DNA from: CAVPTL01 sp963708725
GTDB lineage: Bacteria > Actinomycetota > Thermoleophilia > Gaiellales > JAICJC01
Reading direction: 5' to 3'
NCBI GenBank assembly: GCA_963708725.1
Contig: CAVPTL010000008.1
Coordinates: 372,001-436,000 of the forward strand
DNA: 64,000 nt
Shown here: in pieces, positions 45,704 through 53,643 of the stretch
Layout: each line of letters starts with the position of its first letter
Numbering within the stretch: the stretch's first letter is position 1
Position numbers and translations under genes: made by a program
Notes under the pieces: model-generated
Told to the model about the DNA's origin: nothing
The model's database searches: none
The model's input: the letters and a program-made list of their open reading frames with translations, nothing else

Positions 45704-46494
45704 CCGAACCAGCGGTCGAGAAACGCGCGCGCGGTGGGGACGGTGAGTTCACTCGCCGCGCATCCACCCCCGTGACCGAGCCCAGGCAATCGCAGGCTCT
45801 GACCGTTGGAGATCATCGCCGCCACCTCTGCGGCTTCATCGTCTGGGTCCTCCAGGTCGCCGGCGATCAGCAACGCCGGCACCGGGAACGAGGCGAGATC
45901 CGCGGCCGGCAGTCCATCGGCCCACAACTCCGGTGAGTGAGCGGCAAGCAACGCCTCGGGATCGGCGCGGAGCGTCACGACCCGTGCCCACGGCGGAAAC
46001 TCGCGGTCAAACGCCGCCGCATCCTCGAGCTCGAACTGCTCGACCAGTGCGCTTGTGCCACCACGCCTGAGCGCCTCGTCCCATTCGTCGGGCTCGGACG
46101 GCGGCTCGGTCGCTGGCCTCGGATCCCACGCTCCCGAGCACACGATTGCTGGAATCCGCTCCGGCTCGGCCGCCGCGGCCAGCCACGCGATCCATCCACC
46201 GTATGACATTCCCCAGATCGCGAACCGATCAAGACCTTCGGCATCGGCGACCGCAAACACGTCGCCGATCAGGGCCTCGGCGGTGTAGTCGGCGGGCGCA
46301 TGCGGCTTGTCGCTGGCACCGTGTCCGCGCAGGTCGACGTTGACCAGGCGATACTCACCGCGAAGCTCGTCGACGTACCCCGGCTCCGTCCACCACGATC
46401 GATCGCAGCACCACCCGTGCAGCAACATCAGCGGCCGCCCGGAACCGACCACGTCGTAACTGATCCTCACGCCGTGGCTGATCACGTCGGGCAT
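45700..46494 (-). CDS. Alpha/beta-fold hydrolase
   Basis: A 264-residue hydrolase without a signal peptide. The oxyanion HGWCC is near 26, the nucleophile elbow WGMSYGG places Ser97, and later IAGDLEDPDD gives the acid and LPGLGHGG the His. Esterase, lactonase or peroxidase activity is possible and the substrate is unknown. It overlaps nucS by four bases, so the repair gene is expressed from the same message. The divergent M16 peptidase gene begins 35 bases away. Confidence 0.82.
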   Translation of the reverse strand: MPDVISHGVRISYDVVGSGRPLMLLHGWCCDRSWWTEPGYVDELRGEYRLVNVDLRGHGASDKPHAPADYTAEALIGDVFAVADAEGLDRFAIWGMSYGGWIAWLAAAAEPERIPAIVCSGAWDPRPATEPPSEPDEWDEALRRGGTSALVEQFELEDAAAFDREFPPWARVVTLRADPEALLAAHSPELWADGLPAADLASFPVPALLIAGDLEDPDDEAAEVAAMISNGQSLRLPGLGHGGGCAASELTVPTARAFLDRWFG

Positions 46495-46529
46495 CGCCAG
46501 ATCCTACCGGGCACGAGTACGATACGCCG

Positions 46530-47792
46530 ATGTTCACAAAGACAACTCTCCCCAACGGGCTGCGTGTGATCACCGCGCCCCAGCCTCAGTCTCAGTCAGT
46601 TGCGGTGATGGTGATGGTGGCCGCAGGTAGTCGCTATGAGACCAAGCCAACCAGTGGAATCGCGCACTTCGCCGAGCACATGTTCTTCAAGGGCACGGAC
46701 AAACGACCGACCGCCAAGGACATCTCGGCGGAAGTCGACGGCATCGGCGGGGAATTCAACGCCTTCACCGGCAAGGAGTACACCGGCTACTACATCAAAT
46801 GCGCCGCCGAGCATCGTCAGCTCGCGCTGGATGTTCTCGCCGACCAGCTCCTGAGCTCGAAGTTCGACCCCGAGGAGGTCGAGCGCGAGAAGGGCGTGAT
46901 CATCGAAGAGCTGAACATGTACGTGGACACGCCGCGTGATCATGTCGACAGCGTGTACGAGCACCTGCTGTTCGGCGACCAGCCCCTCGGCTGGGACATC
47001 ATCGGCACCAAGGAAACCATCCGCGCGGCCAATCGTCAGACGTTCCTCGACTACCTCGACGCGTGGTACACGCCGCAGCGCCTGGTTGTCGGAGCCGCCG
47101 GCGCGGTCGATGAAAGCTTTGTCGAGGAGGTCGCAGCGCAGTTCGGGCACCTGGTCGATCGGCCATCGGGCGCACCCACGCCCGATCAAGCCATTCAAAC
47201 CGCTCCCCGGGTCGCGTTGGACACGCGCGACTCCGATCAGGCCCACCTGCGGCTCGGCGTCCGCGGCATTCAGACCGACCATCCCGACCGCTACGCGATG
47301 CAGGTGCTGGGCGCCGTGCTGGGCGGGGGCATGTCCTCGCGTCTCTTCACCGAGGTGCGTGAGCGAAATGGTCTGGCCTATTACGTGTTTGCCCACCATG
47401 CCGCATACGCCGACACCGGCACACTGTTCTCGCAAGCCGGCGTCGACACCGACCGCATCGATCTCGCCGTCACGACCATCCTCAAGGAGTTTCGGGCGAT
47501 GGCATCCGAACCGGTCGGTGAGGACGAGCTGCGCCGCGTCAAGAACTACCTCAAGGGCCGCATGGTGCTCCAACTCGAGGACTCGCGCGGATTGATCACC
47601 TTCGGATTGCGGCGCGAAGTGCTCGAGAACCGCCTCGCCGAGCCAAGCGAGGTGTTGGACGGGATCGAGGCGGTGACCGTGGCCGATGTCCAGCGCGTGG
47701 CGGAGCAGATCATGGTGCAGGACGCTCTCAATTTCGGGCTTGTCGGTCCGTTCGACGACGAGAATCGATTCCTGGAGCTCCTGGCCGCGTAG
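46530..47792 (+). CDS. M16-family zinc peptidase
   Basis: A 420-residue pitrilysin/processing-peptidase-like protein. The inverted zinc motif HFAEH lies at 46-50, with the distal Glu in EREKGVIIEELNMY near 125. The inactive second half has RERNGLAYYVFAHH and KNYLKGRMVLQLED. It begins FTKTTLPNGLRVI, typical of cytosolic bacterial members often encoded beside pnp or dapB, which are not here. It probably degrades short peptides. Confidence 0.9.
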   Translation: MFTKTTLPNGLRVITAPQPQSQSVAVMVMVAAGSRYETKPTSGIAHFAEHMFFKGTDKRPTAKDISAEVDGIGGEFNAFTGKEYTGYYIKCAAEHRQLALDVLADQLLSSKFDPEEVEREKGVIIEELNMYVDTPRDHVDSVYEHLLFGDQPLGWDIIGTKETIRAANRQTFLDYLDAWYTPQRLVVGAAGAVDESFVEEVAAQFGHLVDRPSGAPTPDQAIQTAPRVALDTRDSDQAHLRLGVRGIQTDHPDRYAMQVLGAVLGGGMSSRLFTEVRERNGLAYYVFAHHAAYADTGTLFSQAGVDTDRIDLAVTTILKEFRAMASEPVGEDELRRVKNYLKGRMVLQLEDSRGLITFGLRREVLENRLAEPSEVLDGIEAVTVADVQRVAEQIMVQDALNFGLVGPFDDENRFLELLAA

Positions 47793-47798
47793 CCCGCA

Positions 47799-48932
47799 GT
47801 GCCACTCGATCGAGCCGACGCGCTGTTTCACCGCCACCTGGCCGATGCGTGGGCGATTCTGCCGTCCGACACGCGGCTGTGGGACGCCCATACGCATCTC
47901 GGAGTGGATGACGACGGGTTTCGCCAGAGCCCCGAGCAGCTGATCGCGGTAATGGATGCCGAACGCGTCGAGCGGGCGTTCACGTTCCCGCTGAACGATC
48001 CCGAGCGGGTGCCGAACTACTGCGTCCCCAACGATCGCGTGCTGGCGTGGTGCGAGGCCGCGCCGGATCGGCTGGTGCCGTTTTGCCGGCTCGACCTCAG
48101 CGCCGACCCGATCGGGGAGGCCAACCGCTGCCTCGATCGCGGAGCGCGCGGCATCAAGCTTCACCCACGGGCGCAGAAGTTCGATTTTGGTGCCCGCGGC
48201 CTCGACCCCGTGTTCGCCGTTGCCGCCGAGCGATCGGTGCCGATCCTGATCCATGCCGGGCGCGGCCTGCCCGCGATCGCCGACGATCTGCGATTGCTGG
48301 TGGAGCGACACCCGCAGGCGCAGCTGATCCTCGCCCACGGCGCCATCGCCGACCTTCAGCACATCGGGCGAACACTGGGAAACCAGCCCAACGTCACGTA
48401 CGACACGTCGGTCTGGTCGACAACCGACCTGCGTGCCCTGTTGACCACCGTCTCACCGGAGCAGATCCTTTGGGCCAGCGATCTGCCATACGGACAGCCG
48501 GCGGCGATGATCATCCAACTCGCCCGCCTGTGCCTCTCAGGCCGGGCGACACCGGAGCAGGTGCACGCACTGTTCTGGGGCAACACCGAGCGGGTGAGCC
48601 GCGGCCAGCCCGCGGCGCAGCTCTCACCACCGTTGCTCGAACTGCCGCCGGCCCGGTCACTCCAGCACCGCCGCATCGCCGACTACGTGGTCACGACGAC
48701 CGCGCTTCTGTGGCTCTACCAGCCAGACATCCCGGGCGCGCTCGGGCTGGCGGTGCGCGCGTGCGATGTCGACGGCTCTCCCGAGCTCGCGGATGTGGCC
48801 GAGCTGATCGGCTGCGCGGCCGAGCTCTGGGACGAGGGCATTGCGCTTGAGGATCGCGAGGCGGCCGCCCCGTACACCCGCGGCGCCATGCGGTTACTCC
48901 AGGTCGCACTCGCAATTCTCGACACACCATGA
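47799..48932 (+). CDS. Amidohydrolase family protein with C-terminal extension
   Basis: A 377-residue TIM-barrel hydrolase of the amidohydrolase-2 type. Metal ligands are suggested by WDAHTHLG (about 28-35), GIKLHPRAQ, LIHAGRG, LILAHGA and WASDLPYG. The last 100 residues after NTERVSRG are helical and do not belong to the barrel, an unusual addition. Decarboxylases and hydrolases share this fold, so the reaction is uncertain. The GTG lies six bases after the peptidase stop and the end overlaps the next gene by four bases. Confidence 0.75.
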   Translation: MPLDRADALFHRHLADAWAILPSDTRLWDAHTHLGVDDDGFRQSPEQLIAVMDAERVERAFTFPLNDPERVPNYCVPNDRVLAWCEAAPDRLVPFCRLDLSADPIGEANRCLDRGARGIKLHPRAQKFDFGARGLDPVFAVAAERSVPILIHAGRGLPAIADDLRLLVERHPQAQLILAHGAIADLQHIGRTLGNQPNVTYDTSVWSTTDLRALLTTVSPEQILWASDLPYGQPAAMIIQLARLCLSGRATPEQVHALFWGNTERVSRGQPAAQLSPPLLELPPARSLQHRRIADYVVTTTALLWLYQPDIPGALGLAVRACDVDGSPELADVAELIGCAAELWDEGIALEDREAAAPYTRGAMRLLQVALAILDTP

Positions 48933-49465
48933 TCGCCGCTCTCGTGCTCGCGGCAGGCGCCGGCAGCAGGTATGAGGGGGTCAAGCAACTGCATCCGGTC
49001 GATGGGCGCCCCATGCTCGAGCGAGTGGTCGAAACCGTCTCTGACGCGCCCGTGGACGCGCTCGTCGTGGTGCTCGGAGCACGCGCCACCCAGGTCACCG
49101 CGAACGTCAAGTTCGGAGCTGCGCTGGTCGTCGTCTGCCCACGCTGGAGTGACGGTCAGGCCGCGTCGCTCCAATGCGGCTTTGCGGTGCTCGAGCCCGA
49201 GATCACCGCCGCTCTGGTCGTGCTCGGAGACGGACCGGGGCTCACTCGGCAGGCCGTGCTGCGCATGATCTCAGCCCACCGCGACCACCCCGGCTCCGTG
49301 CTCGCGGCCGACTACGGCAGCGGGCGCTCGCATCCCGTGGTGCTACCCCGCGCGGTGTGGTCGCAGCTTCCTGCCAGCGGCGAGACGCCCGGGCGGGCGC
49401 TCGACTGGGAAGCGGTCGACTGCACAGACCTCGCGGCGCCGGGCGACGTCGACTACGCGTCCTGA
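48929..49465 (+). CDS. MobA-like nucleotidyltransferase
   Basis: A 178-residue protein of the MobA/MocA group, which attaches CMP or GMP to molybdopterin. The signature LVLAAGAGSRYEGVKQLHPV opens the chain, followed by SDGQAASLQCG and VVLGDGPGLTRQAVLRM. The family usually reads GGxSxRMGxxK; here SRYEGVKQ suggests the MocA-like branch. It overlaps the amidohydrolase by four bases. A link with the molybdoenzyme at the window start is possible but distant. Confidence 0.75.
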   Translation: MIAALVLAAGAGSRYEGVKQLHPVDGRPMLERVVETVSDAPVDALVVVLGARATQVTANVKFGAALVVVCPRWSDGQAASLQCGFAVLEPEITAALVVLGDGPGLTRQAVLRMISAHRDHPGSVLAADYGSGRSHPVVLPRAVWSQLPASGETPGRALDWEAVDCTDLAAPGDVDYAS

Positions 49466-49707
49466 CCGCAGCACCGAAGCCGCAGCCTGTCCACCAGTCC
49501 CGCGGGCGTCGTGTCTTCGCAACAGCAGTTCTTGACAGTCGCGCGCAGGTTTCGCTCGAACACGTACCGGTCGTTGCAGTACGAGCACACCCGCAGGTGC
49601 GTGTCCACCTCCGTGACCTCTTTCTCGGTCAACGCGCGATCGAGATAGGGCTGGAGCATGTGCTCGGCACCGCGGCAGGCCTCTGCACCTGTGACCTCGG
49701 AGCTCAC
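49453..49707 (-). CDS. Zinc-binding anti-sigma factor, RsrA-like
   Basis: An 84-residue anti-sigma factor of the ZAS class. The zinc motif H-x3-C-x2-C is HLRVCSYC (about 37-44), with additional CCC near 62 and CC near 80 that may act in thiol switching. In RsrA, oxidation forms a disulfide, releases zinc and frees SigR. It follows and overlaps the sigma gene by four bases, the standard arrangement. Confidence 0.82.
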   Translation of the reverse strand: MSSEVTGAEACRGAEHMLQPYLDRALTEKEVTEVDTHLRVCSYCNDRYVFERNLRATVKNCCCEDTTPAGLVDRLRLRCCGQDA

Positions 49708-50312
49708 TGCGTCGGCTCCTGAGCCGGGGCCCTGTCAGCCAGAGCCTGCTTGAGCAGCCGGCGGCCGCGGTAGAGCCGCGACATGACGGTGCCGATCGGT
49801 ACGCCCAGGATTCCCGCGGCGTCGGCGTAGGAAAACTCGCCGATGTCCACCAAGACCACCACCTCCCGATATGCCGGCGGCAGATCTGCCATCGAATCGA
49901 CGATCGCACCCGCACCACCGAGGCGATCGAGCACCTCTTCCTGCGGCTGCTTCGGTGGAGCCTCCGCAAGACGGTTGTACAGGTAGTAGTCGCCCTGCTC
50001 GTCGATCGACTCCTGGCGTGGCCTGCGGCTCTGCTTGCGCACGGCATCAAGATTGACGTTACGAAGGATCGTCGCCAGCCACGCCGCCAGGTTCGTTCCC
50101 GGGGTGAAGCTCCGCCACGATCGGAATGCCCGGAGATACGCCTCTTGAACCAGATCTTCGGCGGCCGTGGGAGACCCGGTCAGTCGCAGGGCAATCCGAT
50201 ACAGCTGATCGGCATGCGATAGCGCGTCTTCTTCGAATCGAGCACGGTCACGGGCCTCGCGCGCCTGCACGAGCCCCGGAGCGTTCTCGGTCTCATCAAG
50301 ATCCTCAGCCAC
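49704..50312 (-). CDS. ECF-type RNA polymerase sigma factor, SigR/SigH-like
   Basis: A 202-residue group IV sigma factor. Region 2 is HADQLYRIALRLTGSPTAAEDLVQEAYLRAFRSW, then FTPGTNLAAWLATILRNVNLDAVR. A linker with QPQEEVLDRLGG leads to region 4, LPPAYREVVVLVDIGEFSYADAAGILGVPIGTVMSRLYRGRRLLK in outline. Its RsrA-like partner follows. SigR homologues control thiol-oxidative stress genes. I chose the GTG at 50312; an ATG at 50342 or the longer form to 50387 is possible. No convincing autoregulatory SigR promoter is seen. Confidence 0.85.
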   Translation of the reverse strand: MAEDLDETENAPGLVQAREARDRARFEEDALSHADQLYRIALRLTGSPTAAEDLVQEAYLRAFRSWRSFTPGTNLAAWLATILRNVNLDAVRKQSRRPRQESIDEQGDYYLYNRLAEAPPKQPQEEVLDRLGGAGAIVDSMADLPPAYREVVVLVDIGEFSYADAAGILGVPIGTVMSRLYRGRRLLKQALADRAPAQEPTQ

Positions 50313-50408
50313 GAAAACGAGGGTATCAGTTGTCAGCAACATTCCAGTTGTATGAACGCCACCAACCCTCTGCGCATTCCCCGACATCTTCTAGTCACCT
50401 CGGCTATT

Positions 50409-51881
50409 ATGCGCGCCACGGTGTCAACACCACACCCCAACCGCCCACAGATCGCGATCATCGGTGCCGGACTCGCGGGGCTGTACGGCGCACTTCACGC
50501 CGCCTCACTGGGCGCAACCGTGACGCTGATCACCAAGGGCGGACTGCGAGCCTCCAACTCATTCATGGCCCAGGGCGGAGTGGCGGCTGCGATTGGCGCA
50601 GGCGATTCGCCCGATCTGCACTTTGCCGACACCATCACCGCCGGCCGCGGACTCTGCGATCCCGCCGCGGTCCGCGTACTGGTCGACGAGGGGGTTGAGA
50701 GAATCCGGGATCTGGAGCGGCTGGGCGTCGAGTTCGATCGGACGAGCGACGGCGAGTACGACCTCGGTCGCGAAGGCGGTCACGGGGTAAACCGGATTCT
50801 GCACGCCGGGGGCAGCGCCACCGGAGCGGCGATCGCCGAGCGGTTGATCGCGCGTGTCCGCTCCGAACCCCTGATCCGAGTGCTCGAGCACGCCGCGGCG
50901 ATTGGGCTGATCTCCGACGGGCAGCGGTGCGGCGGAGCCTGGGTGTTGCATCGCGACGAGCTGATCGACGTGCGAGCGCCCATGACGCTGCTGGCATCGG
51001 GCGGTGCGGGCGCGTTGTACGAGCGGACGACCAACCCGCCCAGCGCGACCGGAGACGGCATCGCGATCGCGATCGCCGCCGGAGCCCGGGTTGCCCGAAT
51101 GGAGTTCGTCCAGTTTCACCCCACCGCCCTGGCAAAGGGCGAACGAGCCTTTCTGATCTCCGAGGCGGTGCGCGGAGACGGCGCCCACCTCGTGACCGAG
51201 GACGGCTACCGATTTATGTGCGACGTGCATCCCGACGCCGAACTCGCGCCCCGAGACGTCGTTGCCTCGGCAATCCACGCCCGCACCCAGAATGGTCTGA
51301 CCACATATCTCACGCTTCAGCACCTCGATCCGGCTCGCGTGCGCTCCCATTTTCCCAATCTGGTGGCCGGCTGCCGAGAAGTCGGGCTCGACCTTACCGC
51401 CGATCCGATTCCCGTCTCTCCAGCCGCGCACTACCTCATGGGGGGCATCGCAACCGACCTCCAGGGCCGCAGCAGCATCGCGGGGCTGTACGCCAGCGGC
51501 GAGTGTGCCAGCACCGGGGCACATGGAGCCAACCGGCTGGCGTCGAACTCGCTGCTCGAGTGCTTCGTGTTCTCTCACCGCAGCGTCAATGCAGGGCTCG
51601 AGTTCAGGCCCGAGGGGGTCGACGCCGAGCCGCCCGGGCGGCCCAACGTGCGAGCTCCGCTGGACGAGCTGCGGCGTCGGATGTGGCTCGGGGCCGGCCC
51701 CACCCGAACCGCCGCCGGGCTCGAGGACCTTCTGGCATGGCTCGAATCCCAGTCGCTCTCAAACCCCGTCTCGGTGTCGACCCAGATTGCTCGAGCGGCC
51801 CTTGGTCGTCGCGACAGCGTCGGTTCGCATATCCGCACCGACGAGGAGGTCGCGTGCAATACGCTCCCGATCACGCACTGA
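50409..51881 (+). CDS. nadB: L-aspartate oxidase
   Basis: A 490-residue flavoprotein making iminoaspartate for NAD synthesis. The FAD fold IAIIGAGLAGLYGALHAA is at 15-32. The substrate region has NSFMAQGGVAAAIG, EFVQFHPTAL, and PVSPAAHYLMGGIATD, and the late FAD motif GLYASGECASTGAHGANRLASNSL. The ATG at 50409 trims an upstream leader. It overlaps nadC by 28 bases and is divergent from the sigma-factor gene. Confidence 0.93.
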   Translation: MRATVSTPHPNRPQIAIIGAGLAGLYGALHAASLGATVTLITKGGLRASNSFMAQGGVAAAIGAGDSPDLHFADTITAGRGLCDPAAVRVLVDEGVERIRDLERLGVEFDRTSDGEYDLGREGGHGVNRILHAGGSATGAAIAERLIARVRSEPLIRVLEHAAAIGLISDGQRCGGAWVLHRDELIDVRAPMTLLASGGAGALYERTTNPPSATGDGIAIAIAAGARVARMEFVQFHPTALAKGERAFLISEAVRGDGAHLVTEDGYRFMCDVHPDAELAPRDVVASAIHARTQNGLTTYLTLQHLDPARVRSHFPNLVAGCREVGLDLTADPIPVSPAAHYLMGGIATDLQGRSSIAGLYASGECASTGAHGANRLASNSLLECFVFSHRSVNAGLEFRPEGVDAEPPGRPNVRAPLDELRRRMWLGAGPTRTAAGLEDLLAWLESQSLSNPVSVSTQIARAALGRRDSVGSHIRTDEEVACNTLPITH

Positions 51882-52687
51882 TCGCAGCGGGGCTGACCGA
51901 GGATGTCGGCACCGGCGATGTGACCACCGATGCAATCGTCCCCGCCGCGCTCCAGGCGACGGCCGATATCGTGCTCCGCGAACCCGGGGTGGTGTGCGGG
52001 CTCGAGTCGGCATTTGAAGTATTCCGGACGCTCGATCCTGATATCGCGATCGACCGGTACGCCACCGACGGCGACCACCCCGCGGACGCTCCGACCGTGG
52101 TGGCCACCCTCCGGGGAAGCGCGCGGGCGATCCTCACCGGCGAGCGGCTCGCACTGAATCTGATGCAGCGCGCGTCGGGGATCGCGACGGTGACCCGGCG
52201 TTACGTCGACGCGATCGGCGACCCCACGGTCGAGCTGCTCGACACGCGTAAGACACCGCCGGGGCTGCGACCGCTCGACCGTCACGCGGTGCGCTGCGGC
52301 GGCGGCACCAACCACCGCTTCGGACTCGCGGAGGCGGTGTTGATCAAAGACAACCACATCGCGATTGCGGGTGGAATCCGAGAAGCGATCACCGCAGTCC
52401 TCAATAACGCTCCCGGGATGTCGATCGAAATCGAGGTGGACACCCTGGATCAGCTCGACCAAGCCCTCGCCTGCGGCGTCGACACGGTCCTGCTCGACAA
52501 CATGCCCCCCGCCACCTTGCGCGCAGCGGTCAGGCAAACCGATGGACAGGCTCGACTCGAAGCATCAGGAGGGATCACCCTCGAAACCATCGCCGAGGTC
52601 GCCGCCACCGGCGTCGACGCAATCTCAATCGGCGCACTGACCCATTCGGTGTCCGCACTGGACATCGCGCTGGAGGTCCACACATGA
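51854..52687 (+). CDS. nadC: Nicotinate-nucleotide diphosphorylase (carboxylating)
   Basis: A 277-residue quinolinate phosphoribosyltransferase. It starts at a GTG with GAGGAGG nearby inside the end of nadB. TEDVGTGDVTTDAIVP opens the fold, followed by LDTRKTPPGLRPLDRHAVRCGG, LIKDNHI and EASGGITLETIAEVAATGVD, which line the active site. It overlaps nadA by four bases, so nadB, nadC and nadA are made together. Confidence 0.93.
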   Translation: MQYAPDHALIAAGLTEDVGTGDVTTDAIVPAALQATADIVLREPGVVCGLESAFEVFRTLDPDIAIDRYATDGDHPADAPTVVATLRGSARAILTGERLALNLMQRASGIATVTRRYVDAIGDPTVELLDTRKTPPGLRPLDRHAVRCGGGTNHRFGLAEAVLIKDNHIAIAGGIREAITAVLNNAPGMSIEIEVDTLDQLDQALACGVDTVLLDNMPPATLRAAVRQTDGQARLEASGGITLETIAEVAATGVDAISIGALTHSVSALDIALEVHT

Positions 52688-53643
52688 CACTGCTCAGCCC
52701 GAACGCAACCGACCTGCACCAGCAGGTTCGCGAGCTTGCTGCCGAGCGAAACGCGGTGATTCTCGCACACAACTACCAGGTGCCTGATGTCCAGGACGTC
52801 GCCGACCACGTCGGCGATTCGCTTGGTCTTTCCCAGATCGCGGCCAGCACCGAGGCCGACGTGATCGTGTTTTGCGGAGTTCACTTCATGGCAGAGACGG
52901 CGGCCATCCTCTCCCCCGAAAAGACGGTGCTGATCCCCGACACAGACGCGGGCTGCTCGCTCGCAGCGAGCATTGATGCTGCGGCCCTGCGCGACTGGAA
53001 GGCCGAGAACCCCGATGCGGTGGTCGTCAGCTACGTCAACACCACGGCCGAAGTCAAGGCACTGTCGGACTACTGCTGCACGTCGGGCAACGCCGAGGCC
53101 GTGATCAACGCCGTACCGGAGGATCGCGAGATCCTGTTTCTCCCCGACATGTTCCTCGGCACCTACCTCGAGCGCGTCACCGGGCGCAAAATGAAGGTGT
53201 GGCCGGGCGAGTGCCACGTGCACGCCGGCATCCGCACCGATGACGTGCGCCGAGTGCTGGACGAGCGACCGGGCTCTGATCTGCTCATCCACCCCGAATG
53301 CGGGTGCGCAAGCCAGTGCATGTACCTGGCGTCCGAGGACGAGAGCGTCGGTCGACGAACCAAGGTGCTCTCCACTGAAGGCATGGTGCGCCATGCCAAG
53401 AGTTCGCCCGCCGACGAGTTCGTCGTCGCCACCGAGACCGGCATCTTGCACCGGCTCGCCAAGGAGGCGCCCGACAAGCGATTCGTCGCAATGTCGGAGC
53501 GGGCGGTGTGCCGGTACATGAAAATGATCACGCTCGAGAAGCTGCACGACTCGTTGCGCGACATGAAGTACGTCGTCACCGTCGACCCTGAGACCGCCGA
53601 GCAGGCACGAGGTGCGATCCGCAGGATGGTCGAGATCGTTTGA
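52684..53643 (+). CDS. nadA: Quinolinate synthase
   Basis: A 319-residue iron-sulfur enzyme joining iminoaspartate and dihydroxyacetone phosphate. LAHNYQVPDVQDVADHVGDS is the conserved opening. Likely cluster cysteines are in YCCTSGN (131 or 132), HPECGCASQC (206-212) and ERAVCRY (276). The gene order nadB-nadC-nadA differs from the more usual nadA-nadB-nadC. The stop overlaps the TTG start of the transporter gene after it. Confidence 0.94.
   Translation: MTLLSPNATDLHQQVRELAAERNAVILAHNYQVPDVQDVADHVGDSLGLSQIAASTEADVIVFCGVHFMAETAAILSPEKTVLIPDTDAGCSLAASIDAAALRDWKAENPDAVVVSYVNTTAEVKALSDYCCTSGNAEAVINAVPEDREILFLPDMFLGTYLERVTGRKMKVWPGECHVHAGIRTDDVRRVLDERPGSDLLIHPECGCASQCMYLASEDESVGRRTKVLSTEGMVRHAKSSPADEFVVATETGILHRLAKEAPDKRFVAMSERAVCRYMKMITLEKLHDSLRDMKYVVTVDPETAEQARGAIRRMVEIV

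Noticed and set aside
47826..47837. TGTTTCAC as a parS half-site
   Set aside because: Only one half matches and the rest (CGCCACC) is unrelated; it lies within the amidohydrolase coding region.
46596..48362. 588-codon open frame on the minus strand
   Set aside because: It lies opposite the M16 peptidase and amidohydrolase, both with clear motifs; its sequence is a mirror frame typical of high-GC DNA.
50340..50385. SigR-type autoregulatory promoter upstream of the sigma gene
   Set aside because: GGAAT and GTT are present, but the spacing is about 22 bases, not the expected 16-19.
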